From DAOPYE01 sp035352715 (lineage in GTDB: Bacteria; Acidobacteriota; Holophagae; Holophagales; Holophagaceae), in assembly GCA_035352715.1 (NCBI GenBank), contig DAOPYE010000013.1, positions 1 to 42,497 on the forward strand: a stretch of DNA of 42,497 bases, in the 5' to 3' direction. Made by a program: the position numbers and the translations under genes. Shown here one piece after another: positions 1 through 7,631 of the stretch. Each line of letters opens with the position of its first letter. Within the stretch, counting starts at the first letter, position 1. The notes under the pieces were generated by a model. The model was not told where the DNA came from, did not search any database, and worked only from the letters and a program-made list of their open reading frames with translations.

Positions 1-49
<49 letters not shown>

Positions 50-60
50 GCAGGAAAATT

Positions 61-88
61 AGAATAGCACGTTGGGGGAAATCGGCAA
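61..88 (-). promoter_or_regulatory. candidate sigma70 promoter of the tRNA-fMet gene
   Basis: On the minus strand TTGCCG (83-88) and TATTCT (61-66) are separated by 16 bases. Each matches the sigma70 consensus at 4 of 6 positions. The start point would fall about 5 bases before the tRNA. It lies downstream of hemB, so the tRNA probably has its own start. Confidence 0.5.
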
Positions 89-98
89 GGTAAAGGAT

Positions 99-112
99 TT
101 GCGGGGCCGCAA
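99..112 (-). terminator. weak hairpin after hemB, possible terminator
   Basis: TTGCGG and CCGCAA form a small inverted repeat a few bases after the hemB stop codon. On the minus strand it is followed by a short T-containing tail (ATCCTTTACC). The T tract is poor, so termination efficiency is doubtful. Confidence 0.3.
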
Positions 113-116
113 GCGT

Positions 117-1085
117 TTATGAGATCCAAGCCTGCTGCAGCGCTTCGCGGGCGGCGTAGGTGATGATCATGTCGCTGCCGGCACGGCGCAGGCTGAGCAG
201 TTGTTCGAGCATGAGTTGATCGCCGTTCACCCATCCCATCTGTGCGGCGGCTTTGACGGCGCTGAATTCGCTGGACACGTGGTACGAGGCGATGGGTAGC
301 AGCGTGGATTGGCGCAGGCGCCAGATGAGATCGAGGTTGTGAATGCCGGGCTTGACCATGAGGATATCGGCGCCTTCGTCCACATCCAGCAGGGCATCTC
401 TCAGGCCTTCGCGGGCGTTGCGGGGGTCCATCTGATAGCTGCGCCGGTCGCCGAATTTGGGGCTGGAATCGGCCGCGTCTCGAAAGGGTCCGTAGTAGGC
501 GCCCGCGTGTTTGATGGCGTACGAAAGAATCGCCGTGTTTGGACACCCCTCTTCGTCCAGGCGCGCGCGGATGGCGGCGATGCGGCCATCCATCATGTCG
601 GAGGGCGCCACGACGTCTGCCCCGGCCTGGGCATGGGTCAGTGCCATTTTCGCAAGAATGGCCACGCTTTCGTCATTGGCAATCTCGGCTCCGTGCGCGA
701 TGCCGCAGTGTCCCGTGTCCGTGTAGGCACACAGGCACACGTCCGTCATCACGATCAGGTCGTCGCCGAATCTCGATTTCAGGGCCTTCACGGTCTGGGG
801 AACGATGCCTTCGGGATCGTGGCTGTGCTCGGCCAGGGGGCTTTTGAAATCGGGAGCGCCAAAGAGCAGCACCGAGCGCAGGCCCAGCTTCAGGTCGTGT
901 TCCACCTGGCGGAGGGTTTCGACCAGGCCTGCGCGGGCGATGCCGGGCAAGGATGCGATCTCCGCGCGGCCAGATGCCTGGGTGACGAAGTGGGGCTGAA
1001 CGAGATGGCGCGGCCGCAGATCGGTTTCGGCGATGAGATCGCGGATGGCTGCGGTGCGACGGAGGCGTCGAGGTCGGATGAACAT
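117..1085 (-). CDS. hemB: delta-aminolevulinic acid dehydratase (porphobilinogen synthase)
   Basis: This cytosolic enzyme condenses two 5-aminolevulinate molecules to porphobilinogen, an early step of haem synthesis. The product is 322 residues, the usual family length. The two active-site lysines are visible in ILSYAIKHAGAYYG (K192) and ILMVKPGIHN (K245, the Schiff-base lysine). The metal site DVCLCAYTDTGHCG carries C117, C119 and C127, so the enzyme belongs to the zinc-cysteine type. SDMMDGRIAAIR is also a family signature. The ATG at 1085 follows GGAGG at a good distance; the frame stays open upstream across hemD, but that extension has no HemB similarity. The gene begins 13 bases after hemD and forms an operon with it. 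Confidence 0.97.
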   Translation of the reverse strand: MFIRPRRLRRTAAIRDLIAETDLRPRHLVQPHFVTQASGRAEIASLPGIARAGLVETLRQVEHDLKLGLRSVLLFGAPDFKSPLAEHSHDPEGIVPQTVKALKSRFGDDLIVMTDVCLCAYTDTGHCGIAHGAEIANDESVAILAKMALTHAQAGADVVAPSDMMDGRIAAIRARLDEEGCPNTAILSYAIKHAGAYYGPFRDAADSSPKFGDRRSYQMDPRNAREGLRDALLDVDEGADILMVKPGIHNLDLIWRLRQSTLLPIASYHVSSEFSAVKAAAQMGWVNGDQLMLEQLLSLRRAGSDMIITYAAREALQQAWIS

Positions 1086-1098
1086 GGAATCCTCCTGA

Positions 1099-1767
1099 TC
1101 AGAACCTGGCCAGCATACGCCGAAGGCTGTCCTGGGTCGGCTCGCAGACGCCGTGGGGAGGCGTTCCTGTGGCTTCAAATGCCGCGCCGGCGCGGGCGCC
1201 CCACGCGAAGCGCAAACGGTTCGGGCTGATGGGGCCAAGAAGCTCGGCCTGCAGCGGGCTGAGGGCCAGGACGGCGTTAAGGTGTGGGGGTTCAGGCAAG
1301 GGCTGGATCGCGCGCTCAGCGTGGGTGATCCACGGATGCAGGCGCCAGGGCGTGTCCGCCGATGCGGATTCCAGAAAGCCTCGGCTGCGCTCGCCGCGCA
1401 ACAGCAGAAAGTCTCCGCCCGCGGGGAACCGCCGCTGGAGCAGTTCCCAGAGCTGTTCGGCGCTGGGCGCATCCGGCACCAGCACGTCCCGATGCTGCAA
1501 ACAGCGCGCGGTGCCCTCGCCCGTGACCAGAATCGGGACATCAGGGGGCACATCCACGGTGGCGGCGCTGGGGCTGAGAATCAACAGCGCATCGGGCGTG
1601 ACGATAGGTGCGGGGGCATCCGTTGGTTGCATGCGCGTCGTGAAAAAGGGCACAGGTATCCAGCCGGCTTCGAGGACGACCTTGGAGAGCGCATCCTCGG
1701 GTTCGCGCGCCAAGCCAAGCCTTCTGGGCGTGGCTTCCTCGGGCGCCGGATCTGAGTTCTTGGACAT
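1099..1767 (-). CDS. hemD: uroporphyrinogen-III synthase-like protein
   Basis: HemD closes and inverts the last ring of hydroxymethylbilane to give uroporphyrinogen III. The family is very divergent, so the call rests on the pattern. PILVTGEGTARCL matches the mid-protein glycine segment, NAVLALSPLQAELL matches the second-domain strand and SP turn, and the end (WGARAGAAFEATGTPP ... DSLRRMLARF) matches the closing TAxAxxxxG and terminal helix. The gene lies directly upstream of hemB, its stop next to the hemB ribosome site, which supports the call. The start is uncertain: ATG 1767 was chosen, but ATG 1791 or GTG 1794 would add 8-9 residues and none has a good ribosome site. About 222 residues, slightly short for the family. 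Confidence 0.72.
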   Translation of the reverse strand: MSKNSDPAPEEATPRRLGLAREPEDALSKVVLEAGWIPVPFFTTRMQPTDAPAPIVTPDALLILSPSAATVDVPPDVPILVTGEGTARCLQHRDVLVPDAPSAEQLWELLQRRFPAGGDFLLLRGERSRGFLESASADTPWRLHPWITHAERAIQPLPEPPHLNAVLALSPLQAELLGPISPNRLRFAWGARAGAAFEATGTPPHGVCEPTQDSLRRMLARF

Positions 1768-1799
1768 CCATTCAGGATGGCATACCAACATCACAAGAA

Positions 1800-1829
1800 T
1801 TGGTACCCCGATATGACGGATGCTAATGT
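1800..1829 (+). promoter_or_regulatory. possible promoter of the three-gene exported-protein cluster
   Basis: TTGGTA (1800-1805) and TAATGT (1824-1829, preceded by TG and one base, as in an extended -10) are 18 bases apart, in the divergent gap between hemD and the gene at 1862. Matches are only moderate. A GGAG at 1853-1856 precedes the ATG. Confidence 0.28.
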
Positions 1830-1861
1830 ACGCTTATCGTTTTCAATCTGTCGGAGCCCTT

Positions 1862-2881
1862 ATGCGCATCCTCTCGTACTCCACCCTGGCCCTTCTGCCT
1901 GCCGCGTTGATCGCCCAGGCACCCGCCAATATTTCCCAGCAGCTCAAGACCGAGCAGCCCGCCATTGACGGCCTCATCAAGAGCTACAAGGCCAAGGAAG
2001 CCCTGGCTAAGGCCGAGGCCCTCATCGCGACGCCCGCGCCCGCCTACGACAAGAAGGATCTGAACACCATCGTCCAGAGCAGCTACCTGGTGCGCGACCT
2101 GATCAGCGCCCACATGGTCGCCGCCCGGGCCGCCAACGCCGCTGGCCAGTGGGAGCGCGCCAACGCCATCCTGGAGAAGGGGCTGACCATCGCCAAGCAG
2201 AACAAGGCGGATTTCCTGGCTGCGACCGAGGCGAATCTGGATGCCACCTGGAAGAAGCCTGAGACCGACGCCAAGGCGTTCCTGGCGGGTGCCAACGAGC
2301 GCGCTGAGAAGATCAAGACGCTGGAGAGCAGGATCGCTTCCGTGGAGCTTGAACTCTCCAACGCCGAAGCCATCAAGAAGATGAACAAGACCGAGCGGGC
2401 TGCCCTGAAGGAGCGTCAGGCCCAGGCCCAGAAGGATATCGAAGAGGTCGGCCAGCTCAAGGGCATGGAAAACGATCGCAAAATGCATGAGGACAACCTG
2501 GCCAAGGTAGCGCAGGTGCGCGGCTATCTGGATGGCGTGACGAAGGATGCCGATGGCGTCATCGCCGCCATGGCTGGCTCCCTCGAAAAGAATCAGGCTC
2601 GCGCGAAGGCCCAGGCCGACGAGATCAAGGCCTACAACAGCAAGCAGGCCGAGCAGAAGAAGGGCAAGAAGAAGGTTGCGCCCGTGTCCTGGGTCGAGGC
2701 CGTCATGAACGATGCCCAGAATATTGTGAAGCTCGCGCCCGCCGACCAGGTCAGCTTCCTGAACCGCCTGCTGGTGGTTGAACCCACCAACAAGAAGGCC
2801 CAGAAGGCGCTGGAGAACGTCGTGGCTGGCAAGGCGCCTTTCGAGGCCGAGAAGAAGGCCGCAAAGGGCAAGAAGCGCTAG
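1862..2881 (+). CDS. exported helical repeat protein of unknown function, paralogue 1 of 3
   Basis: No named family was recognised. The 339-residue product starts with a signal peptide (MRILSYSTLALLPAALIA, then QAPAN), so it should be periplasmic or outer-membrane facing. The mature part is almost all helix. An N-terminal block (about 24-110) runs EQPAIDGLIKSYKAKEALAK, then DKKD, then AAGQWERANAILEKGL, which looks like a TPR hairpin. A long charged segment (about 140-250) with heptad-like Leu, Ala, Lys and Glu is likely coiled coil. Near the end (about 299-321) is FLNRLLVVEPTNKKAQ, a TPR-like helix pair, and the last ten residues are Lys-rich (KKAAKGKKR). The next gene repeats this layout and is clearly homologous; the third is more distant. 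The ATG at 1862 was preferred over one 42 bases upstream because it opens the signal peptide. Confidence 0.85.
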   Translation: MRILSYSTLALLPAALIAQAPANISQQLKTEQPAIDGLIKSYKAKEALAKAEALIATPAPAYDKKDLNTIVQSSYLVRDLISAHMVAARAANAAGQWERANAILEKGLTIAKQNKADFLAATEANLDATWKKPETDAKAFLAGANERAEKIKTLESRIASVELELSNAEAIKKMNKTERAALKERQAQAQKDIEEVGQLKGMENDRKMHEDNLAKVAQVRGYLDGVTKDADGVIAAMAGSLEKNQARAKAQADEIKAYNSKQAEQKKGKKKVAPVSWVEAVMNDAQNIVKLAPADQVSFLNRLLVVEPTNKKAQKALENVVAGKAPFEAEKKAAKGKKR

Positions 2882-2906
2882 TCGCATACAAGCAAGGAGA
2901 ACTGCC

Positions 2907-3773
2907 ATGCGGATTGGATCCACTCTCACCCTGTCACTCGTTCCCGCTCTGGTGCTTTCGGCCCAGGCGCCGACCCTGGGCCAGAAATTAGTGGCCGAAC
3001 AGCCCGAGATCGAAAAGCTTCTCGTGGCGATGAAGGCCCGCGAAGCCTTTGCCCGGGCTGAAGCCCTTGTGCCCGCTACCGTCGAACCCTTCGACAAGAA
3101 GGACGCCGGCGCGGCCATGCAGAGCAACCAGCGTTACCGGGTGCTGACGGCCATCTACGCTCAGGCGGGCCGCGTGGCGTTTGCCGCCGGTTATTGGGAC
3201 AAGGCCTTGGACTATCAGACCAAGGCCTTGAACCTCTCCAAGGAGAATGCTGAAGCCACCAAGGCCGTGCTCTCCGAATACGCGAAGGCGCTTCGCGCCA
3301 TGATGGCCGCCCAGCAGCGCCAGATCGATGAAACTGCTTCCTACATCGCCGAGTTGAAGGCCAAGCCCGAACTCGACGCTGGTGACAAGCAGCAGATCGA
3401 GATGGTGGAGAAGATCAAGGCGGATATCCCCAACAACGAGAAATACGCGCTCTACAGCGAAAAGCTGATCGAGGACACGGCCAAGGAGTCCCCCTACTAC
3501 CAGAAGGTAGCGGACGCCACGGCCGGATACATCAAGGACGAAGCCAAGCAGTTGGAGGAATACAAGTTCTCCAACGACAAGGCGAAGTACGTCGAGGGCA
3601 TCATCAGCTCCGCCAAGTTCATGTCCCAGTTCGAGGACAAGCGCAGCAAGGCCGAGTACCTGTACCGCTTGAATGTCCTGTCCCCCGAGAACAAGAAGGT
3701 CCAGAAGGAGATCGATATTCTGCTGGGCAAGGCCAGCGCTGAAGCGCCCGCCAAGAAGAAAAAGAAAGGCTGA
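2907..3773 (+). CDS. exported helical repeat protein of unknown function, paralogue 2 of 3
   Basis: The 288-residue product has a signal peptide (MRIGSTLTLSLVPALVLSA, then QAPT). It aligns with the preceding gene: EQPEIEKLLVAMKAREAFAR against EQPAIDGLIKSYKAKEALAK, then PFDKKDAGAAMQSNQ against AYDKKDLNTIVQSS, and AAGYWDKALDYQTKAL against AAGQWERANAILEKGL. The middle is helical and rich in Lys, Glu and Ala. The C-terminal motif (about 251-274) is YLYRLNVLSPENKKVQ and the tail is PAKKKKKG. The start has a good ribosome site (AAGGAGA, 2894-2900) and the gene follows its neighbour by 25 bases, so the two are probably co-transcribed. Function unknown. A structural, peptidoglycan-associated or scaffolding role is possible, but nothing in the sequence proves one. 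Confidence 0.85.
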   Translation: MRIGSTLTLSLVPALVLSAQAPTLGQKLVAEQPEIEKLLVAMKAREAFARAEALVPATVEPFDKKDAGAAMQSNQRYRVLTAIYAQAGRVAFAAGYWDKALDYQTKALNLSKENAEATKAVLSEYAKALRAMMAAQQRQIDETASYIAELKAKPELDAGDKQQIEMVEKIKADIPNNEKYALYSEKLIEDTAKESPYYQKVADATAGYIKDEAKQLEEYKFSNDKAKYVEGIISSAKFMSQFEDKRSKAEYLYRLNVLSPENKKVQKEIDILLGKASAEAPAKKKKKG

Positions 3774-3774
3774 G

Positions 3775-4644
3775 ATGCGCAGAATTTCCGTTCTTCTCCC
3801 GGCTTTTGCCTTGGCCGCATCCCTTGGGGCGCAGTCCCTGTCGGATCGATTCAAGGAGAACTCCAGGATCTGGGAAATGACCCTGGACCGGGGAGATGGC
3901 GCGGCGATTCGCCGCAGCACGGACGCGCTGCTGCACAAGGAAGGTTTGGCGGTCAGCCACTCCGACTACAACGAAATGCGCGCGCTCATGGCCGTCAACC
4001 AGGTGGCCGCGCGCGCCTGCGTGCTGGATGGCGCGTGGGAGGATTCCATCGCCGCCCTCAAAAAGGCATCCGAGGTCGCGGCGGAGAACTTGGTCAATTC
4101 CACCCAGAGCCTCACCAAGCTCCGCAAGGAACATGAGCAGTACCTGGCCGAATGGCGCGATGTGCTCGCCAAGCAGGAGCCTCGCCTGAAAGAGCTGAAT
4201 CAGCAGCTCGACGAGCGGGGACTCACGCAAGATTTGAGCAAGCAGCGCGAGCAGCTCCGGGCCTTCATCGAAGAACGGCGCAACGCGATCACCCACAGCG
4301 AGCAGTCCCTGCGGGAGATCGATAGCATCCTCGCCCGCCTCAAGGAGGATCAGGACAGTTCGGCCAAATCGCTGGCTGCCTGGGGGGATTTTCTCGCCAA
4401 GGAAAAGCAGGATATCGCCCAGGCGGCATCCCCCCAGAAATATGTCGGGGATAAGCTAGCGCAAGTGAAGGCGGATGAAGCGAGGCCTCGCTTCGATCGT
4501 CTGGCTTACACCCGCCGCCTGCTTCGCCTGGATCCCGATAACGCCGAAGCCCAGGCTTTCGTGAAGGTCCTGCTGGGCGGTGAGGAAGCGGCTCCTGCGC
4601 CGTTGCCCAAGCCCAACAGCAAGAAGGGCCGCAAGAAGCGCTGA
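3775..4644 (+). CDS. exported coiled-coil protein of unknown function, paralogue 3 of 3
   Basis: The 289-residue product has a signal peptide (MRRISVLLPAFALAASLGA, then QSLSD). It is the most diverged of the three: the N-terminal block keeps the TPR-like hairpin (VLDGAWEDSIAALKKASEVAAEN) but lacks the DKKD segment. A long central coiled coil (about 105-200) holds runs such as LRKEHEQYLAEWRDVLAKQE. The shared C-terminal motif (about 245-269) reads YTRRLLRLDPDNAEAQ and the last residues are SKKGRKKR. The start codon lies one base after the stop codon of the previous gene, so translation is probably coupled. A strong hairpin terminator follows. Function unknown. Confidence 0.82.
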   Translation: MRRISVLLPAFALAASLGAQSLSDRFKENSRIWEMTLDRGDGAAIRRSTDALLHKEGLAVSHSDYNEMRALMAVNQVAARACVLDGAWEDSIAALKKASEVAAENLVNSTQSLTKLRKEHEQYLAEWRDVLAKQEPRLKELNQQLDERGLTQDLSKQREQLRAFIEERRNAITHSEQSLREIDSILARLKEDQDSSAKSLAAWGDFLAKEKQDIAQAASPQKYVGDKLAQVKADEARPRFDRLAYTRRLLRLDPDNAEAQAFVKVLLGGEEAAPAPLPKPNSKKGRKKR

Positions 4645-4664
4645 CCCCTGGCCCTAGGCGAAAG

Positions 4665-4697
4665 ACAGAAAGCCTCGCGCTCTGCGGGGCTTTCTGT
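4665..4697. terminator. bidirectional terminator hairpin between convergent genes
   Basis: ACAGAAAGCC (4665-4674) and GGCTTTCTGT (4688-4697) form a perfect 10-bp stem, extended inward by CGC/GCG. It lies between the plus-strand three-gene cluster and the minus-strand motB. The A- and T-rich outer stem can serve both directions. Confidence 0.7.
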
Positions 4698-4712
4698 TGA
4701 TGGATTCTTCGA

Positions 4713-5414
4713 TCAGCGTTCGGCGAGGCGCTGGAAGCGGAAGCGCACGCGGCGCTGAAGCGCCCGGCCCTCGGGGCTGGTGGGATCCCCCTCCACCATG
4801 GCGTCCCCGTGGGCTTCGGCGGCGATGAGCTTGGGATCCACCCCCTGGTTCGCCAGAAAGCGCACGATGGATTGGGCGCGCAGGCCGCTGAGTTCCAGCG
4901 CGTCCGATCCACGCCCACGCTCGCCGGGCGCGGCGTGCCCTTCGCATATGAGCGTAAATCCAGGGTATTCGTTGACAAGCTGGGAGATCCGGGTCATCAA
5001 GGGCTGGAAAACGGGATCGACCGCTGTGCTGCCTTCCGGAAAGAGCACCGCGCCCCGGAAGCTCACGATGCGCATCCGTGTGCCCGCATCCGGGCCGTCC
5101 ACGGCCTTGAGATCGGAGAGCAGGCGCTCCAGATCGGTTGCCCGATCCGAAAGCACGCCCGCGCCTCCTGGCAAAATGCCCGTTGCCGGGACCTGGGCGC
5201 CCGCCTGGCTGGCCCCCTGAACGGTTTTCACGCCCAGGGCCTTCTGGAGGGAGGAGACCACCTCGCTCATCTTCCGCTCGCCCTGGCTGGAAAAGGAGTA
5301 GATCACGGCGAAAAAGGCCATGAGCTGGACCATCAGATCCGCGAACGTGATGAGCCAAAGCGATTCGAAATCGACGCTCCGGCGGCGGATGGCCCGCAGG
5401 GTGACCTTAGCCAC
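4713..5414 (-). CDS. motB: flagellar motor stator protein MotB
   Basis: MotB anchors the stator ring to peptidoglycan and supplies the proton-carrying aspartate. The 233-residue product has one N-terminal membrane helix, WLITFADLMVQLMAFFAVIY, in which D26 is the ion-binding residue. The C-terminal half is an OmpA-like peptidoglycan-binding domain, with LICEGHAAPGERGRGSDALE and ELSGLRAQSIVRFLANQGVD as its signature. It is shorter than the E. coli protein, as in many non-enteric MotBs. It overlaps the end of motA by 8 bases and is probably coupled to it. The Asp fits either proton or sodium use; the ion cannot be told from this sequence alone. Confidence 0.93.
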   Translation of the reverse strand: MAKVTLRAIRRRSVDFESLWLITFADLMVQLMAFFAVIYSFSSQGERKMSEVVSSLQKALGVKTVQGASQAGAQVPATGILPGGAGVLSDRATDLERLLSDLKAVDGPDAGTRMRIVSFRGAVLFPEGSTAVDPVFQPLMTRISQLVNEYPGFTLICEGHAAPGERGRGSDALELSGLRAQSIVRFLANQGVDPKLIAAEAHGDAMVEGDPTSPEGRALQRRVRFRFQRLAER

Positions 5415-6177
5415 GGCTCGCGCTCGCGCGACGCACCTTGTCAGAGGGCGCCAGGAAAGCGTTCAGCGCCTCCTCGAGCTGCGCGGGGTGCAGTTCCGAT
5501 CGCAGCCCCAGGATGCCTTCCAGCATCAACTGCTTGTTCTGGGCTTCTTCCTTGCTGCGCAGTTCCAGCTTGCCTGAGATGGGCAGGGCGAATAGATAGG
5601 CGATCACCGCGCCCCACAGGGTGGAAAGCAGGCTCAGGGCCATGGCGCTGCCGATGCCTGAGGAGTCCTTCAGGCTCGCGAAGAGCTGCACCATGCCGAT
5701 GAGGGTGCCCACCATGCCGAACGAAGGGGCCGCGCCCGCGATGAACCGGAAGATCTCCTGGCCCAGGCCGTGGCGCTCCTGGGTGGCATGGATCTCCGCT
5801 CCCAGCACGTCGCGAATGTGGTCGTGGTCCAGGCGATCGGCCACCATCTGGATGCCTTTCGCGAGAAAGGGGTCCTCCGGCATGTGCTTTTCCAGGCTCA
5901 TGATGCCTTCGCGGCGGGCGCGCTGGCAGAGGCCCACGATTTCCAGCACGACGGCCGGGCGATTCTTGGCTCGCGTGAAGAAGGCCCGGGAAGCCACGTC
6001 GAAGGCCGAGCGGACATTGCTCAAGGGAAAGCGGATCAGGGTGGAGGCGATGATGCCGCCGAAGACCACGATGAGGCTCTGCGCGTGCAGGAAGATCCGG
6101 GGATTCGGCCCCAGCCCGATGGCCACGCCCAACAGCCCCAGGCCCAGCAGCAATCCCAACAATGTTCCGCGATCCAT
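5407..6177 (-). CDS. motA: flagellar motor stator protein MotA
   Basis: MotA forms the five-subunit stator ring around MotB and pushes on the rotor. The product is 256 residues with four membrane helices: two at the start (LLGLLLGLGLLGVAIGLG and LIVVFGGIIASTLIRFP) and two after residue 145 (FIAGAAPSFGMVGTLIGMVQ and the segment around LLSTLWGAVIAYLFALPISG). The large cytoplasmic loop between holds charged helices that contact FliG. PSFGMVGTLIGMV is the MotA/TolQ/ExbB signature; pairing with a MotB-like partner and the long loop favour MotA. A sigma28-like -10 element lies 19 bases upstream of the start, as expected for a late flagellar gene. Confidence 0.93.
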   Translation of the reverse strand: MDRGTLLGLLLGLGLLGVAIGLGPNPRIFLHAQSLIVVFGGIIASTLIRFPLSNVRSAFDVASRAFFTRAKNRPAVVLEIVGLCQRARREGIMSLEKHMPEDPFLAKGIQMVADRLDHDHIRDVLGAEIHATQERHGLGQEIFRFIAGAAPSFGMVGTLIGMVQLFASLKDSSGIGSAMALSLLSTLWGAVIAYLFALPISGKLELRSKEEAQNKQLMLEGILGLRSELHPAQLEEALNAFLAPSDKVRRASASRG

Positions 6178-6195
6178 GGCAGTCCTCTATTGAAC

Positions 6196-6203
6196 CTATC
6201 GGC
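6196..6203 (-). promoter_or_regulatory. sigma28 (FliA)-like -10 element before motA
   Basis: The minus strand reads GCCGATAG, 7 of 8 bases of the sigma28 consensus GCCGATAA, 19 bases before the motA start. At the expected 15-base spacing the upstream box is CCAG rather than TAAA, so the match is partial. Confidence 0.35.
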
Positions 6204-6227
6204 GACTTTTGCCGGATCCTGGAAATC

Positions 6228-7070
6228 CTATGCCAATCCCGGCGGAAAGCCCATGGCGAGACGCACCAGGGCGATGGAGGGATGCACGCGGCCATCGGCG
6301 CGGCGGATGAGGATGGGCTCGGGCCGCGCGGGCAGCTCTGCCGCCGTCAAGAATCCATCGGGCAAATCCTGGCGTCGGCTTCCGACGAAAAGCCCCAGGC
6401 CGTAATCGGCACCCTCCTTGAAGATCACGTCCTGGCGACGAAGCAGCAGCAGATCCGCGTCCCGGTAGGCGGCTTCGGCCCGGTCCACCTGGTCCAGGGG
6501 GAACACGCAGGCAAAGACGCCGCCGGGGGCCAGAAGGCGCGCGGCGCACTGGGCGTAGTCGGCGATGGTGCCGCGCACCTCCAGGCGCGCAGGGACGGCC
6601 TGGGGATGTTCGGCTTCGACCCGACTGCCCAGGGGCCAGTAGGGCGGAGAGCCCAGCACCAGATCGAAAGGCGCTTCGCCTTGGAACAGGTTGGGATCCC
6701 GCAGATCGCCTTCGTGGATGTGGTAGCGATCCAGCACCCCGTTGTAGGCGGCGCTTTTGCGGGCCAGGCGGATCGAAATGGTCTGGGCCTCTACCGTGTG
6801 GACCACGGCGCCCGGGCAGCGCCACGCCGCCGACATGCCCACGCTGCCGATGCCCGAACCAAGATCCGCGATGCGGCGGGCGCTGGGACACCACGAGGTG
6901 CCGAACCAAGCCGTCAGGATGTCGTCGACCGAAAAGCGATGCCCCTTGGCGTACTGGAACAGCCTCCAATGGCCGCACAGGAAATCCAGCGTCTCGTCCG
7001 GCTCAAGCTCCACGCCTCCGGGCGGCATCGGTCCGGGCTTCGTCCATCCCTTGAAGGCGCGCTCATTCAT
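6228..7070 (-). CDS. TrmN6/YfiC-like adenine-N6 methyltransferase
   Basis: This is a class I SAM-dependent methyltransferase. RIADLGSGIGSVGMSAA (about 68-84) is the SAM-binding glycine loop. FDLVLGSPPYWPLG carries the SPPY form of the NPPY motif of N6-adenine methyltransferases. The early segment HRFSVDDILTAWFG matches the YfiC/TrmN6 family, whose E. coli member methylates A37 of tRNA1(Val). The product is 280 residues, longer than YfiC (about 245). ATG 7070 was chosen because conserved sequence begins there; a longer start would overlap the upstream pyrophosphatase gene. It lies 5 bases after ppa. The exact substrate (tRNA or other) is inferred. Confidence 0.78.
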   Translation of the reverse strand: MNERAFKGWTKPGPMPPGGVELEPDETLDFLCGHWRLFQYAKGHRFSVDDILTAWFGTSWCPSARRIADLGSGIGSVGMSAAWRCPGAVVHTVEAQTISIRLARKSAAYNGVLDRYHIHEGDLRDPNLFQGEAPFDLVLGSPPYWPLGSRVEAEHPQAVPARLEVRGTIADYAQCAARLLAPGGVFACVFPLDQVDRAEAAYRDADLLLLRRQDVIFKEGADYGLGLFVGSRRQDLPDGFLTAAELPARPEPILIRRADGRVHPSIALVRLAMGFPPGLA

Positions 7071-7075
7071 CGCGA

Positions 7076-7591
7076 TCAATGCCGATCCGCGCGGATGCAG
7101 CGCTCGATGGTGGCGTAGGCCTCCGCCCTGTCCGCCCATCCGCCGCTCTGGACCGACTTGGCTTCCAGATTCTTGTAGGTCAGGAAGAAGTGTTCGATCT
7201 CGCGCAGCTGATGGGGGCCCAGATCCGACAACTCCTGGATGTGGGCATAGGTGGGATCGTTCACGGCCACGCTCATGATCTTGTCGTCCTGCCCCTTGTC
7301 ATCGCGCATCCGCAGCATGCCAATGGGGCGCGCCTCCACCAGGACGCCCGGGTACGTCGCGCCCTGGATCAGCACCAGGATGTCCAGGGGATCGCCATCC
7401 TCGGCGAGGGTCTGGGGGATGTATCCGTATTCGGCGGGGTAGTGGATGGGGGAAAACAGCACGCGATCCACGCGCACAATGCTGGTGAGGTGATCAATTT
7501 CGTACTTGATCCGGCTGCCGAAGGGGATCTCAACCACAGCATTAACAATTTCAGGGGCCAGTCTTCCCGGCCCGACCATGTGAAGCGACAT
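7076..7591 (-). CDS. ppa: soluble inorganic pyrophosphatase (family I)
   Basis: The enzyme splits pyrophosphate to two phosphates and pulls biosynthetic reactions forward in the cytosol. The 171-residue length is typical of bacterial hexameric family I enzymes. Signatures are VVEIPFGSRIKYEID, HYPAEYGYIPQTL and DGDPLDILVL (metal-binding aspartates), then RMRDDKGQDDKIMSV and the C-terminal FFLTYKNLE with its conserved Tyr-Lys. Its neighbours (a methyltransferase 5 bases downstream and a transporter 40 bases upstream) do not bear on its role. Confidence 0.96.
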   Translation of the reverse strand: MSLHMVGPGRLAPEIVNAVVEIPFGSRIKYEIDHLTSIVRVDRVLFSPIHYPAEYGYIPQTLAEDGDPLDILVLIQGATYPGVLVEARPIGMLRMRDDKGQDDKIMSVAVNDPTYAHIQELSDLGPHQLREIEHFFLTYKNLEAKSVQSGGWADRAEAYATIERCIRADRH

Positions 7592-7631
7592 CGAAACTCC
7601 GTTGCTAAGGATCCAGCATACCGAAAGCGGA

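Noticed and set aside
1086..1553. N-terminal extension of hemB
   Set aside because: The frame is open into hemD, but HemB similarity starts at ATG 1085, which has GGAGG upstream.
1823..3938. Long minus-strand frames opposite the three exported paralogues
   Set aside because: They are Leu, Gly and His-rich low-complexity translations of the Lys, Ala and Glu-rich plus-strand genes, without a ribosome site or family.
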